In this document: piece after piece, positions 29,776-40,713 of the stretch
Layout: the number at the start of each line of letters is the position of its first letter
Numbering within the stretch: the first letter of the stretch is position 1
NCBI RefSeq assembly: GCF_028743515.2
Contig: NZ_CP117969.2
Location: 1,299,001-1,363,000, forward strand
DNA length: 64,000 nt
Direction of reading: 5' to 3'
Source: Imtechella halotolerans
GTDB taxonomy: Bacteria; Bacteroidota; Bacteroidia; Flavobacteriales; Flavobacteriaceae
Translations under genes and position numbers: made by a program
Notes under the pieces: model-generated
The model's database searches: none
What the model saw: only the letters and a program-made list of their open reading frames with translations
What the model was told of the DNA's origin: nothing

Positions 29776-30264
29776 TCAATCAATTTTTTTCAGATAATCT
29801 AATATTTCATCCGAAACCTTACTCATTTTGGATTCAATAAGTTCAGTCAGTGTGCTAAGATCATTAAAATCAGGATCTTCAACCAGTATGGTTTCAGAAA
29901 TTGAGTACTTAGGCATTTCAGTATTTCCTTGATTCCATTTGGTAGTTTTAAGCAATTCCCAATATTTCTTTTGAATGGGAATTGTATTTCCTAAAAGCCA
30001 AATTTCAAATCTCATTTCCAAGTGATTTAAGACAAGCCCAAATTTTAGATTTTTACTTTTTAAAAAATCATTGGAATAATAGAAATATGTATAGTCCATA
30101 TATCCATGAAGAATTCCTGCAAATGAATATTCATCAGAGAGCCTTTTAATAAAATCCACTCTTAATTTCATTACAAATTTCACCAACTCGTTGTAGGCAA
30201 TTAATATGTCCCCTTTCTTTAATTGTTCTTTATAAATCGAAACATATTTATTTAAATTTTCCAT
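29776..30264 (-). CDS. Small cytoplasmic protein of unknown function
   Basis: I do not recognise a characterised family for this 162-residue protein. It is mostly helical, with a tyrosine-rich core (GYMDYTYFYYSND, about 54-66) and a conserved-looking WLLGNTIPIQKKYWELL stretch. There is no leader or transmembrane helix. Related short proteins are widespread as single genes in Bacteroidetes accessory regions. It is a lone gene with non-coding sequence on both sides, in a stretch of cassette-like genes. Confidence 0.7.
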   Translation of the reverse strand: MENLNKYVSIYKEQLKKGDILIAYNELVKFVMKLRVDFIKRLSDEYSFAGILHGYMDYTYFYYSNDFLKSKNLKFGLVLNHLEMRFEIWLLGNTIPIQKKYWELLKTTKWNQGNTEMPKYSISETILVEDPDFNDLSTLTELIESKMSKVSDEILDYLKKID

Positions 30265-30417
30265 TTCACCCTATTAAAATCCTTAGTTTACAATTTTGTG
30301 AGCTTATTCGACGTGGTTAATATATAGCATTGGATTTCAATTCAAAAAGCACCCACCTTTATTTACTATTTTCACCTTTCAAATTCGTACGTGACCCACT
30401 ATAACTTATGAACACTG

Positions 30418-31206
30418 TTAGCGGCTAGCTTTTATTTCTTCTTCATCAATTTCAAACCATTTATCTAATTGTCTTGCATACTCTTCTATTTGAAACTCGA
30501 TATTTTCCTTAATAATATGGTTCTCTATAATCTTCAATGTATTTCCTGTTAGAGTCACTCGTCCACAATTTGTTGGTTTACTTATTAGTTTTTTTTCTGT
30601 AAAATGGGAATTTGGATTTGTTTGATGGTAATCACACATTTCCTGGAATTCATTTAGTTCTCTGCATTCAGTTGTAAACTTATATTGAATATTTTTGACG
30701 TCGCCATTTATTTGTGAAACTGAAAGACCTTCATTTATTTTTTCCACAATGAAACATCCTCTTGGATCCTTTTGAATTTCATTTGGTATTAACTTTAATG
30801 GATAAAATGCAAATTCACCAAAGCCGACATCTACTAAGTATTCATTTTGATCCAATTCAACTATTATTGCTAAATGATCATATTCATTCCCGAAAATTTT
30901 CTTCTTACTATCATAAACTCTTGCTGATACTATTTTAGATTTAAAACCTAAATTATTCAATAAAGTATGGAATAAACCATTTAATTCGTAACAAAACCCT
31001 CCTCTATTATTAATTACAATTTTCTTATAAAATTTTGTATTATCCAGTTCTATTGGTCGCTTATAATGAATATCCAAATTTTCGAAAGGAACACTCAAAA
31101 GATGGCATTTCTGCAACTCCTTTAAAACTTCAAAATTTGGTTTAAGAACACCCTTATAATTTATTCGATTTAGGTATTCTGTTATCTTCAACTTATCCAT
31201 ATGCAT
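30418..31206 (-). CDS. Arylamine N-acetyltransferase
   Basis: The 262-residue protein shows the NAT catalytic triad: Cys72 in RGGFCYE, His111 in DHLAI and Asp126 in VDVGFGE. The early PFENLDIHY motif is also present. NATs transfer acetyl groups from acetyl-CoA to arylamines, hydrazines or related amino substrates. Met3 (31200) is an equally good start. The length is near the usual 255-280. The stop is immediately followed (minus strand) by GCTAACAGTG, resembling the edge of the palindromic element downstream of the 33.5-kb gene, consistent with a mobile cassette-like gene. Confidence 0.9.
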   Translation of the reverse strand: MHMDKLKITEYLNRINYKGVLKPNFEVLKELQKCHLLSVPFENLDIHYKRPIELDNTKFYKKIVINNRGGFCYELNGLFHTLLNNLGFKSKIVSARVYDSKKKIFGNEYDHLAIIVELDQNEYLVDVGFGEFAFYPLKLIPNEIQKDPRGCFIVEKINEGLSVSQINGDVKNIQYKFTTECRELNEFQEMCDYHQTNPNSHFTEKKLISKPTNCGRVTLTGNTLKIIENHIIKENIEFQIEEYARQLDKWFEIDEEEIKASR

Positions 31207-31667
31207 TGTACTAACTATTTAATAAACGTGTTTATAGCGTTTATTTATTATTTCCAAATATATTGATTTTACCAATTTCTTGAATGGCCGTTCAATACTT
31301 AGAAGAATAGTTGCTCCTATATGAATGTAGATTTATCTAAAGATGGAACAAATCACCCTGACACCTTGATCCCTAGTCTTGATCCTAAAAGTTTTGCTGA
31401 AATACAAAAAAAAGAGGAACTTCTTTATGAAGGCCCTCGCTGTGAAGAAAGAGGGTTAGCCTCTTTTTGGCTGTATGCTTTATAAATAGAGTGGTCAGCA
31501 TTTTTGTATTGTGGTGAGCACCTAATTTGGAAAGTTTCAAACTATGATTGGAATCGTTTGATTCTAAATCAAATATACTGTTTGTAAATTGATTTTGATG
31601 GAAAAGAGAGTTTTTTAAATTTATCTCTAAAATGTATATTTCATCAATTCGGTGTTGCCAGTAGTTT
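31207..31667. other. Gene-poor stretch upstream of the N-acetyltransferase gene
   Basis: This 461-bp region contains only a doubtful 54-codon frame (31321-31485, plus strand), a run pairing AAAAAGAGG with CCTCTTTTT, and an inverted repeat TTTGATT/AATCAAA (31557-31573). GTTGCCAGTA at 31654-31663 is the inverse of TACTGGCAAC at 32032-32041 on the other side of the next gene. Confidence 0.5.
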
Positions 31668-32021
31668 TTACTTTTTTTTATTCAGTTTTTGATGTTTTAA
31701 TTTGAATCCTAAGTCATTTTTAGAGTTATCAATTTCTAAGATGTTTCCGATTTTGTAATTCGGAAGTCTTTCCACGTAATTTTTTAGAATGTTTAATAGT
31801 TTTTTGACAGAATCAATTTTAATTCCGCTATCAACTATTCTTTTAAAAAGGTCATTCTCATTTATTTCACTGGTGAGAATTACCATTCCATAATCCACTT
31901 TTTTGTTTGTTTTTATTCCAGTCAATTCAAATCCACTTTCTGTTTGTTTAGGATACAAAAAATCGTTAATTATTTTTTCAGGATTTTCTAAGTCAATTGG
32001 GACAAGAATTTTTTGCGGCAT
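31668..32021 (-). CDS. Hypothetical protein flanked by inverted GTTGCCAGTA copies
   Basis: I do not recognise this 117-residue, lysine-rich protein. It begins KILVPIDLENPEKIINDFLY, has a beta-strand pair (GIKTNKKVDYGMVILTSEI) and ends in a basic tail. The gene is bracketed by 10-bp inverted repeats (31654-31663 and 32032-32041) 5 bp beyond the stop and 11 bp before the start. This gives it the look of a mobile single-gene cassette. The start is directly beside the left half of an attC-like palindrome split by the IS110 element. Confidence 0.6.
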   Translation of the reverse strand: MPQKILVPIDLENPEKIINDFLYPKQTESGFELTGIKTNKKVDYGMVILTSEINENDLFKRIVDSGIKIDSVKKLLNILKNYVERLPNYKIGNILEIDNSKNDLGFKLKHQKLNKKK

Positions 32022-32031
32022 AGTTTCAAAT

Positions 32032-32050
32032 TACTGGCAACGGCTCGGCT
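32032..32050. repeat. Left half of attC-like palindrome, cut by IS110
   Basis: TACTGGCAACGGCTCGGCT is the 5' end of the palindromic element whose remainder starts at 33416. The last four bases (GGCT, 32047-32050) complete the outer arm found at 33416-33427. Confidence 0.6.
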
Positions 32051-32119
32051 CGTATTTTTACGATACCGTAGTTAATAGAAATTAAAAATAGTAAATTTCT
32101 GACTAATAACACAAGTAAA

Positions 32120-32275
32120 ATAGAAGGGATAGAGAGGTCTCGGCTAGATACGCCAATTAGAGTGATATCGTTTCATAGAAATCCCACCCTCCTATAATTT
32201 TTCTTAGAATCTGAACAGTACCTAGATCCAGTATTAATAGAGATCGTATCAAAAGCGAGCAAAGATGCTAAAGAA
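32120..32275 (+). ncRNA. Predicted IS110 bridge RNA with target and donor loops
   Basis: In the target loop, GGGAT (32126-32130) pairs with ATCCC (32181-32185). CTCGGCTA (32139-32146) equals the target left flank plus core. An inner stem (about 32147-32169) follows. TCATAG (32173-32178) is complementary to the target right side CTATGA. In the donor loop, a 9-nt stem with one mismatch (32204-32212 with 32263-32271) encloses TACCT (32219-32223), equal to the element's right end plus core, and GCGAG (32255-32259), which pairs with CTCGT at the left end with one G-T wobble. This matches IS621 bridge RNA topology. Confidence 0.75.
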
Positions 32276-32300
32276 AATTGTCTTGTTTAATTAAATAGGA

Positions 32301-33359
32301 ATGAATACAAAACTAAAGCAATGTTTAGGAATAGATGTTTCTAAAGAGAATTTATCCATTAGTTTAGGACTGTTAGATTTTAATCTAAAAAAGGAATTTA
32401 TAAGTCATCCTGATATTAGTAATGATTCAAGAGGGTTTAAGGTTCTATTAGAGTGGTTAAAAAAGATATTAATTAAAGACGTAGAGTATATAATTGTAAT
32501 GGAAGCCACGGGAGTTTATCATCAGGCAGTTTGTCATTATCTCTATAATCAAGGCTATAATGTAAGTGTAATGCAGTCAGGAAGGGTCACTAGATTTGTA
32601 CAAAGTTTGGACCAACGCTCAAAGACAGATGCTTTAGATAGCAGAATGTTAAGTATGTTGGGACTTGAACGAAGCCTAAGATCATGGACACCTCCCAGTA
32701 AGGAATTACAAGAGTTAAAGGCACTTAGTAGAGAACGTAGTTCTCTTTTAAAAGACAAGAATGCCGAAATTAATAGACAAGGAGCTATTGATTCAAGTTG
32801 TTATTCTAGCTCAAAAGCCTCTAAGCGACATATAACGAGGTTACGTCTCATAAATGAACAGATAGAAGCAATAGAAAAAGAAATGCAAGTATTGGTGTCT
32901 AAAACAACGACGTTAAAAAGTCGTATTGTATATTTGGAAAGTATTCCTGGCATATCATTTATATCAGCAGCAACAGTTGTTGGCGAAACTTTAGGTTTTG
33001 AGTCAATTTCGAGTGCAAAACAACATACTAGTTTTGCTGGATATGATGTAATTTTAAGAGAATCGGGGAATTTTAAAGGAAAAACTAAAATAAGTAAAAA
33101 GGGAAATAGCCATATAAGAGCTGTGCTTCATATGCCGTCAATGACCTGTGTTCGATGTAATCCCACTTTAAAGCAGTTTTACAGAAGATTAAAACCACAG
33201 AAAGCAAGACCTATTGTTGCTTTGGTAGCTGTTCAAAGGAAAATATTGATTTTAATGTTTACACTCTGGAAAAACGAAACATATTATGATGCTAAATACG
33301 AAAACAAAAAACAGCAAGAACTAAAAGCTCTTGCTGCACATGATAGTATTATGGTTTAA
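32301..33359 (+). CDS. IS110-family transposase (bridge-RNA-guided recombinase)
   Basis: The 352-residue protein has an N-terminal RuvC-like DEDD domain with Asp12 (GIDVSK), Glu68 (MEATG), Asp110 and Asp113 (KTDALD). A coiled-coil linker spans about 130-200. A C-terminal Transposase_20 domain (about 210-300) contains SIPGISFISA and RESGNF. IS110 enzymes use the DEDD site plus a serine in the C-terminal domain; Ser255 or Ser270 are candidates. The reading frame is intact, so the element may be active. It is the only gene of the element. Confidence 0.93.
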   Translation: MNTKLKQCLGIDVSKENLSISLGLLDFNLKKEFISHPDISNDSRGFKVLLEWLKKILIKDVEYIIVMEATGVYHQAVCHYLYNQGYNVSVMQSGRVTRFVQSLDQRSKTDALDSRMLSMLGLERSLRSWTPPSKELQELKALSRERSSLLKDKNAEINRQGAIDSSCYSSSKASKRHITRLRLINEQIEAIEKEMQVLVSKTTTLKSRIVYLESIPGISFISAATVVGETLGFESISSAKQHTSFAGYDVILRESGNFKGKTKISKKGNSHIRAVLHMPSMTCVRCNPTLKQFYRRLKPQKARPIVALVAVQRKILILMFTLWKNETYYDAKYENKKQQELKALAAHDSIMV

Positions 33360-33415
33360 TATAAAGTACTTCCTAAAATTTTTGACAAAATTATTTGGTT
33401 TTTAACAAATTACCT

Positions 33416-33532
33416 ATGAGTAGTTGCGTGGTTTAGCAGTTAACTTTGCAAGGACACACCAAGCTGAAAATCCACGAGGATTTTCAGAAGTAGGCGAGAA
33501 CAAGCAACTACTTATAGCCATTGTTAGCACAC
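33416..33532. repeat. attC-like palindromic intergenic element (main part)
   Basis: An inner 10-bp perfect hairpin (33464-33473 with 33478-33487, loop ACGA) is nested inside outer arms: GGCT (32047-32050) joined to ATGAGTAGTTGC (33416-33427) against GCAACTACTTATAGCC (33504-33519). The element ends with GTTAGC right at the stop of the next gene. Size and nested arms resemble integron attC sites, but the core sequences do not match the attC consensus and no IntI is in the window. Confidence 0.65.
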
Positions 33533-33533
33533 G

Positions 33534-34133
33534 TTATTTAATCTGTTTATTTTCTGTTTCGCTGAAAATGTGTCGGTTTGCTTTCATCACTTCTACAATT
33601 TGGTCAGCGTTATTATATTCCATTAATTCCCTAGTATCTGAAATCAATGAAAGAATGCGTTTAGAAAAGTCTATAAAGTTACTTTGTAAATTTACTTGAA
33701 GAGCCCTAATAGAACCGTCAATTAATCTTTGTACTTGTTCTTTTTTACCTTTATCAACAACGTTTCCAATATTTGGACTTTGGTTAGAATTGGATAAGAT
33801 GAAATGAACAGCATAACTACTTGGGTCAACACTCGCAATACTGAATGCTGCTTCGCAATCAAATCTATTTTTCAGATTTGCTAATGATAAATCGGTTGGT
33901 CTTATTACTCTAAATTCTATTCTATTTTTATATTTTCCCAAATAAGAAATTGTTGAAAAGTCCTCTTCAAGAAATTTCAAGTCCGAATTTAGCAATTCAG
34001 TTCCGCCATTGGTAATTCTTAAATGTTTGGTTGAAATGTCAACGTTACAGTTGTCAAATCCAATTGCTTTTTCGCTTTCCGTTGAGTGTCGAGCAATATT
34101 TTTTTGAAAGATTGATGTTTTGTACATAATCAT
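33534..34133 (-). CDS. Hypothetical protein, second gene of a truncated pair
   Basis: I do not recognise this protein. The chosen start (34133) leaves 199 residues; the frame is open to 34169, but that would overlap the preceding gene fragment, whose stop is at 34138-34140. The product has a beta-rich first half (about 20-110) and a helical second half (about 130-199) without motifs. The stop is 2 bp from the attC-like element. The upstream partner has been cut by an IS3 element, so any two-gene function is probably lost. Confidence 0.65.
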   Translation of the reverse strand: MIMYKTSIFQKNIARHSTESEKAIGFDNCNVDISTKHLRITNGGTELLNSDLKFLEEDFSTISYLGKYKNRIEFRVIRPTDLSLANLKNRFDCEAAFSIASVDPSSYAVHFILSNSNQSPNIGNVVDKGKKEQVQRLIDGSIRALQVNLQSNFIDFSKRILSLISDTRELMEYNNADQIVEVMKANRHIFSETENKQIK

Positions 34134-34137
34134 TAAA

Positions 34138-34304
34138 TTACATTTCCTCCGTGTGAGCCATATAACCATTATAATGAGAATTTATTAAGTCTTTTGGATT
34201 TGAATTAGACAAAATATTATTGTAACGTTCCTTAATCATTCTTGAATGTTCTGAATTAAAGTTTGCTTTAAAGTATTTTTCCAATGCTGGACTTGCAACA
34301 AAAA
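34138..34304 (-). pseudogene. C-terminal fragment of an unknown gene cut by IS3
   Basis: An open frame of about 55 codons runs from the IS3 end to a TAA at 34138, ending ...GYMAHTEEM. The 5' part is missing. It ends 4 bp before the start of the downstream gene, so the two were probably an operon. The family is not recognisable from this piece; it is helical and contains SPALEKYFKANF near the break. Confidence 0.6.
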
Positions 34305-34325
34305 ACTGGACAAATAGTTGAATGA

Positions 34326-35180
34326 CTACGCCGCTAGTTTAAGGTTATACATGTCTAATTCAAATTCTCTTATAGTTCTATTTCCTAAAAAGGAATGTCT
34401 TCTTCTGTTATTGTACCAGGTCTCTATCCATCCAAAGATGGATAACTCCGCTTCAGATATCAACTTATAATTGTGCCTATAAACCCATTCGACCTTTAAT
34501 GATTTAAAGAACGATTCTGCAACGGCATTATCCCAGCAATTACCTTTTCTACTCATAGATTGGTTTACTAAGCCATTGTGACTTTTAATTAATGAGGTAA
34601 ACTTATGGCTGGCATATTGTATACCTCGGTCGGAATGAAAAATTAAAGGTTGGGTTAAAGTTGTTTTCTTTACAGCCATATACCAAGCCTTAACAATAGT
34701 GTCTTCTGTACTTAGATTATCGCTTAGAGCCCATCCAACAACTTTGCGGTTAAACAAATCAATAATGACAGTAAGATATAACCAACCTTGTTTAGTTTTG
34801 ATATAGGTAATATCACTTACCCAAACTTGGTTCTGCCTGTTTACTTGAAAGTTTTGGTTTAACAAATTAGGCGCTATTGGGTAGTTATGCTTACTATCTG
34901 TGGTTGCTTTAAACTTACGTTTTCGTTTTGCAAACAAATAATTAGCACTCATAATACGCGCCACTCTGGGCTTTGATATTTTATAGCCTAATGTCTCCAA
35001 CTCTGTTTTTATTCTGGGTGAACCATAGCTTTCAAAACTATCTTTAAATATAGATTTAATAAGCTCAGTTACCTTTTGATTTTCTAACCATAATTTACTT
35101 GGCCCTGTTTGTAGCCAATGGTAATAACCGCTTTTGCTTACCTTTAATATTTGACACATCGTCTCGACAGGAAATCTCAT
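34326..35180 (-). CDS. IS3-family transposase OrfB (DDE integrase)
   Basis: The 284-residue product has an N-terminal HTH_21-like region (SGYYHWLQ, about 17-24) and an rve/DDE core. The first Asp is in WVSDITYIK (about 120), the second in IFHSDRGIQ (about 181) and the Glu in NAVAESFFK (about 217). In active IS3 elements OrfB is made as an OrfA-OrfB fusion by -1 frameshift at an AAAAAAG slip site. Such a site exists in the orfA overlap here, and the -1 frame reads through into this ORF. Because orfA is interrupted, fusion production is doubtful. Confidence 0.88.
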   Translation of the reverse strand: MRFPVETMCQILKVSKSGYYHWLQTGPSKLWLENQKVTELIKSIFKDSFESYGSPRIKTELETLGYKISKPRVARIMSANYLFAKRKRKFKATTDSKHNYPIAPNLLNQNFQVNRQNQVWVSDITYIKTKQGWLYLTVIIDLFNRKVVGWALSDNLSTEDTIVKAWYMAVKKTTLTQPLIFHSDRGIQYASHKFTSLIKSHNGLVNQSMSRKGNCWDNAVAESFFKSLKVEWVYRHNYKLISEAELSIFGWIETWYNNRRRHSFLGNRTIREFELDMYNLKLAA

Positions 35181-35191
35181 AAGGTGTTGTT

Positions 35192-35506
35192 TTATAAACC
35201 TGTATTTTTCTTGTCGCTCGCGGAGAAGATGCTGATGGCCTTTTTTAAGATGTCTCGTTCTAACTCGGCTTCTTTTAATGCCTTTTTTAATCGAGCTATC
35301 TCTTTTTCTTCATCGGTCATTTTAGGATTACCTCGGCCAGGGAAACTGTTGTTACCATAATCTTTTAACTCCCTACGCCAACGGTAAAGTACTGATGGAA
35401 ATATGTCCAGGTCTTCACATACTTGTTTTACATTGCCTTTGGCATAACTTAACTCGACTGCTTTTTGTTTAAATTCTAAGGTGTACTATTTAGATTTTCT
35501 TCTCAT
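35192..35506 (-). pseudogene. IS3-family OrfA with an in-frame TAG at codon 7
   Basis: The frame reads MRRKSK, then TAG (35486-35488), then YTLEFKQKAVELSYAKG and a full HTH plus leucine-zipper region ending at 35192. This is a normal OrfA (about 104 codons) apart from the single nonsense codon. No internal ATG before the HTH could rescue it, so the recombinase is likely not made from this copy unless an alternative start is used. Confidence 0.8.
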
Positions 35507-35566
35507 AATTGCTAAGATAAAAACTAACTAACATGTTCTCTCATCTTTATGTCCAGTCTAATATAG

Positions 35567-35959
35567 GAAGTCCAACTATACAAAGCTCCAAATAATTGGA
35601 CGGAGAATCAACACGAAAGAAGTAAGATATTGTTCAATCAATATCCTGATATAAAAATAGCCTTTAATCTTGTTCAAGGACTTAGAAACATATTCAATAC
35701 AGCAACCTCTGTCGAGACCGCATATACTAAAATGGCGCATTGGTACAAAGATGTAGAAAATACAGGTTTTAGGGCATTCAATACCATTGCAAACACCATA
35801 ACAGTTAATTACAGATCCATCCTGAATTATTTTATAAACAGAAGCACAAACGCTTCCGCTGAATCATTCAATGCTAAAATAAAAGCTTTTAGAAGTCAAT
35901 TCAGAGGGGTTAGAAACATAGAATTCTTCCTATATAGATTGACCAAAATATTTGCGTAA
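35567..35959 (+). pseudogene. C-terminal fragment of an ISL3-type transposase
   Basis: The 130-codon frame starts right beside the IS3 end without a start codon. It matches the end of DDE_Tnp_ISL3-type transposases: APNNWTENQHERSKILF, then NLVQGLRNIFN and the terminal TNASAESFNAKIKAFRSQFRG region with the conserved glutamate. The N-terminal two thirds are absent. It is a remnant left at the IS3 junction and supports a deletion at this site. Confidence 0.7.
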
Positions 35960-36063
35960 ACACAACATTTAGTCTTGATCCAATTTATGCCTAGACCCAG
36001 AATTTGTGTCTGATCCCTTTTTAGGTGCACTTTTGAACAAAATGCGATACCCCTAAAAAAGAA

Positions 36064-36096
36064 AAAACCTATAACTCGTTGTGAATCATAGGTTTT
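36064..36096 (-). terminator. Hairpin, probable original terminator of tRNA-Ser
   Basis: AAAACCTAT (36064-36072) pairs with ATAGGTTTT (36088-36096), and the minus strand continues into T's. It lies 42 bp outside the att repeat. If the island were excised, it would stand just downstream of the tRNA-Ser 3' end. Confidence 0.6.
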
Positions 36097-36137
36097 GTGC
36101 TTTTTTGATGACTTTTAGAAAGTTATCTTTTATAAAT

Positions 36138-36152
36138 CAGCGGAGAAAGAGG
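36138..36152. repeat. att site, distal copy (displaced tRNA-Ser 3' end)
   Basis: The 15-bp sequence CAGCGGAGAAAGAGG is identical to the tRNA-proximal copy at 59489-59503; flanking bases differ. It is the old 3' end of the tRNA gene, pushed away by the insertion. Confidence 0.85.
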
Positions 36153-36213
36153 AACTATCCGTTATTTTAATTGTATTGATTTTAAAGGGCTTTCGGAGAA
36201 TTTAAAAACAATT

Positions 36214-36234
36214 TACGCACCGAATTACGCACCT
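36214..36234. promoter_or_regulatory. Integrase arm-type repeats near distal att
   Basis: TACGCACCGAAT (36214-36225) is followed directly by TACGCACC (36226-36233). The same motif recurs three times near the integrase end, which suggests arm-binding sites of the tyrosine recombinase. Confidence 0.55.
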
Positions 36235-36440
36235 CATGTAATTTGTATTCCAAATTGCATATAAAATACGTCAAATACTCTTTAATCTTTAAGTCCAGCC
36301 ATTACCTTTTATGTTTCAATAAGACCCAAAAAATGAGGTTTATTGTTACACGAATGGTAATAATAGATTATAGAATTTTTTTAATGAAAACTGCATACAA
36401 AACGCTTTTTAATGTATTTATTGAGGTATTTTGATTCCTT

Positions 36441-39534
<3,094 letters not shown>

Positions 39535-39548
<14 letters not shown>

Positions 39549-40713
39549 TTTTTTCTTCTTTTGGAAAAGTTAGCAACAAATCTCTATAATACTCATATTG
39601 TTTTTGTCTCAATTCTATTTCTTTGGGTAAACCTTCGCGAATGGAAGTTGTAAGCACGTCAAATTTATCAAGAATAGAAACGATGCTGGCTTGTTCTTCC
39701 AGAGAAGGAACGGGGATAGTTATTTTGTAAAATTTATTATGAGGTAAATCTGGTACAGTACCACCTGAAGCAGCATGTAATAATTTTTCAAACATTACTT
39801 TACTATTTAAAACACAATACATATATCTTTTATTTATTATGTTTTCAAAGCAATTAACTTTAAAAAAGTTATTGTGGAAACACCCTTTCACACCAGTAAT
39901 GATTTTACCTGTACTTCCAGTTCTGGTTACTAAAATATCATCCTCATAACAAATAACTGATTGTAATGGTGATTCAATATAATAGTTTACATCACTTCCT
40001 TTAAGAAATTGTACTGTTATATAAAAATATCTATTCTCACCATTTTCTGTCTTTCTTTCATTTATAGGTATTTGTAGGCCTTGATTAACAGTACAAAGTT
40101 GACTTAATGGTATCATTTCAAAATTATTATCAAACAATAACTTTGTTTCGTAATAACTATATTGCGTTTTTCGTGCTGTAAGCTCTGCTGTAAGCTCTGC
40201 TGTAAGCTCTGCTGTAAGCTCGGTGAAGGTATCGAGAATTCCAACTATTTTTTGTTGAATTTCGAGTGATTTTTTGGGGTTATCTGGGCAGGGAATTGGT
40301 ATTTGGAGTTTTAAAATAGCTTCCTTGGAAATACTAAAAGGAACGGCTGTTTTGTTTGATATTGAATACAAATATTCCTGTTTGTTCATTAAAAAATAAT
40401 ACAAGTATTTTTTTGAGAAAATGTTTTCATCAATCGGGAAAATTGTAAATGCTACATCGTTTGCCCAAAATTTTTCAGTTTGCCATTTTACATAACCAGC
40501 TGTTCCATATTGAGCAATTGTTATTGAATTTTTATCACGATTGTATTCATTAACATAACCCATATATCCTGTTCCACCTGAAACAACAGGATATTTCCCA
40601 TCACTTAATAAATCTTTTTTTGTTACACGAACACCCCGAATTATTTCTGCAACCTCACCAAGTGTTTTCCATTCCACTTCCACACCCTCTAATAATTTAT
40701 CTAAAAAACTCAT
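39535..40713 (-). CDS. hsdS: Type I specificity subunit HsdS with TAEL spacer repeats
   Basis: The 392-residue protein has two target-recognition domains (about 12-150 and 200-345), each followed by a conserved helix. The central helix contains tandem TAEL repeats (about 165-180). In EcoR124I the number of TAEL units sets the distance between the two half-sites of the recognition sequence. The start overlaps the hsdM stop by 4 bp (ATGA) and the end overlaps hsdR, so expression is coupled. The recognition sequence cannot be read from the protein. Confidence 0.93.
40175..40222. repeat. Four tandem 12-bp repeats coding for TAEL in hsdS
   Basis: The unit GCTGTAAGCTCT occurs three times perfectly (40175-40210), with a fourth copy differing only in its last base (40211-40222). 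Gain or loss of a unit keeps the frame and changes the HsdS spacer by four residues. Confidence 0.92.

Larger units (their letters stand above)
32051..33415 (+). mobile_element. Complete IS110-family element (1365 bp) with CT core on both sides
   Basis: The element carries one transposase gene, a 250-bp 5' non-coding region and a 56-bp 3' tail. Dinucleotide CT stands at both junctions (32049-32050 and 33414-33415), as expected for IS110 elements that recombine at a CT core. There are no terminal inverted repeats and no further duplication. Removing 32051-33415 rejoins GGCT with ATGAGTAGTTGC and restores the outer arm of a palindrome, whose other arm at 33504-33519 matches it in 15 of 16 positions. 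This fixes the ends independently. Confidence 0.85.
34305..35557 (-). mobile_element. IS3-family insertion sequence (about 1253 bp), probably inactive
   Basis: The ends carry ACTGGACA (34305-34312) and its inverse TGTCCAGT (35550-35557), a short terminal inverted repeat. Inside are an intact orfB and an orfA with a nonsense codon. I see no clear target-site duplication (AAA left, CTA right), and the two flanks are unrelated gene fragments. This suggests rearrangement or deletion between IS copies after insertion. Confidence 0.75.
35960..36440. other. Island left border region, no gene
   Basis: This 481-bp stretch holds the likely ancestral tRNA-Ser terminator, the 15-bp att repeat and integrase arm-type repeats, each listed separately. 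A 63-codon frame at 36243-36434 is not credible. Confidence 0.7.

Noticed and set aside
31321..31485. 54-codon plus-strand frame upstream of the N-acetyltransferase gene
   Set aside because: It is short, has no family resemblance and overlaps a possible hairpin with A and T runs; more likely non-coding.
32032..33532. A true integron attC site
   Set aside because: Nested arms and size are similar, but the core sequences do not fit RYYYAAC/GTTRRRY and no IntI gene is visible; kept as attC-like only.
35630..35959. Independent 109-residue gene starting at TTG
   Set aside because: The frame continues upstream without a start and matches only the end of an ISL3-type transposase, so it is a fragment.
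36243..36434. 63-codon frame at the island's left border
   Set aside because: Composition is that of random AT-rich DNA and it lies in the integrase-site region.
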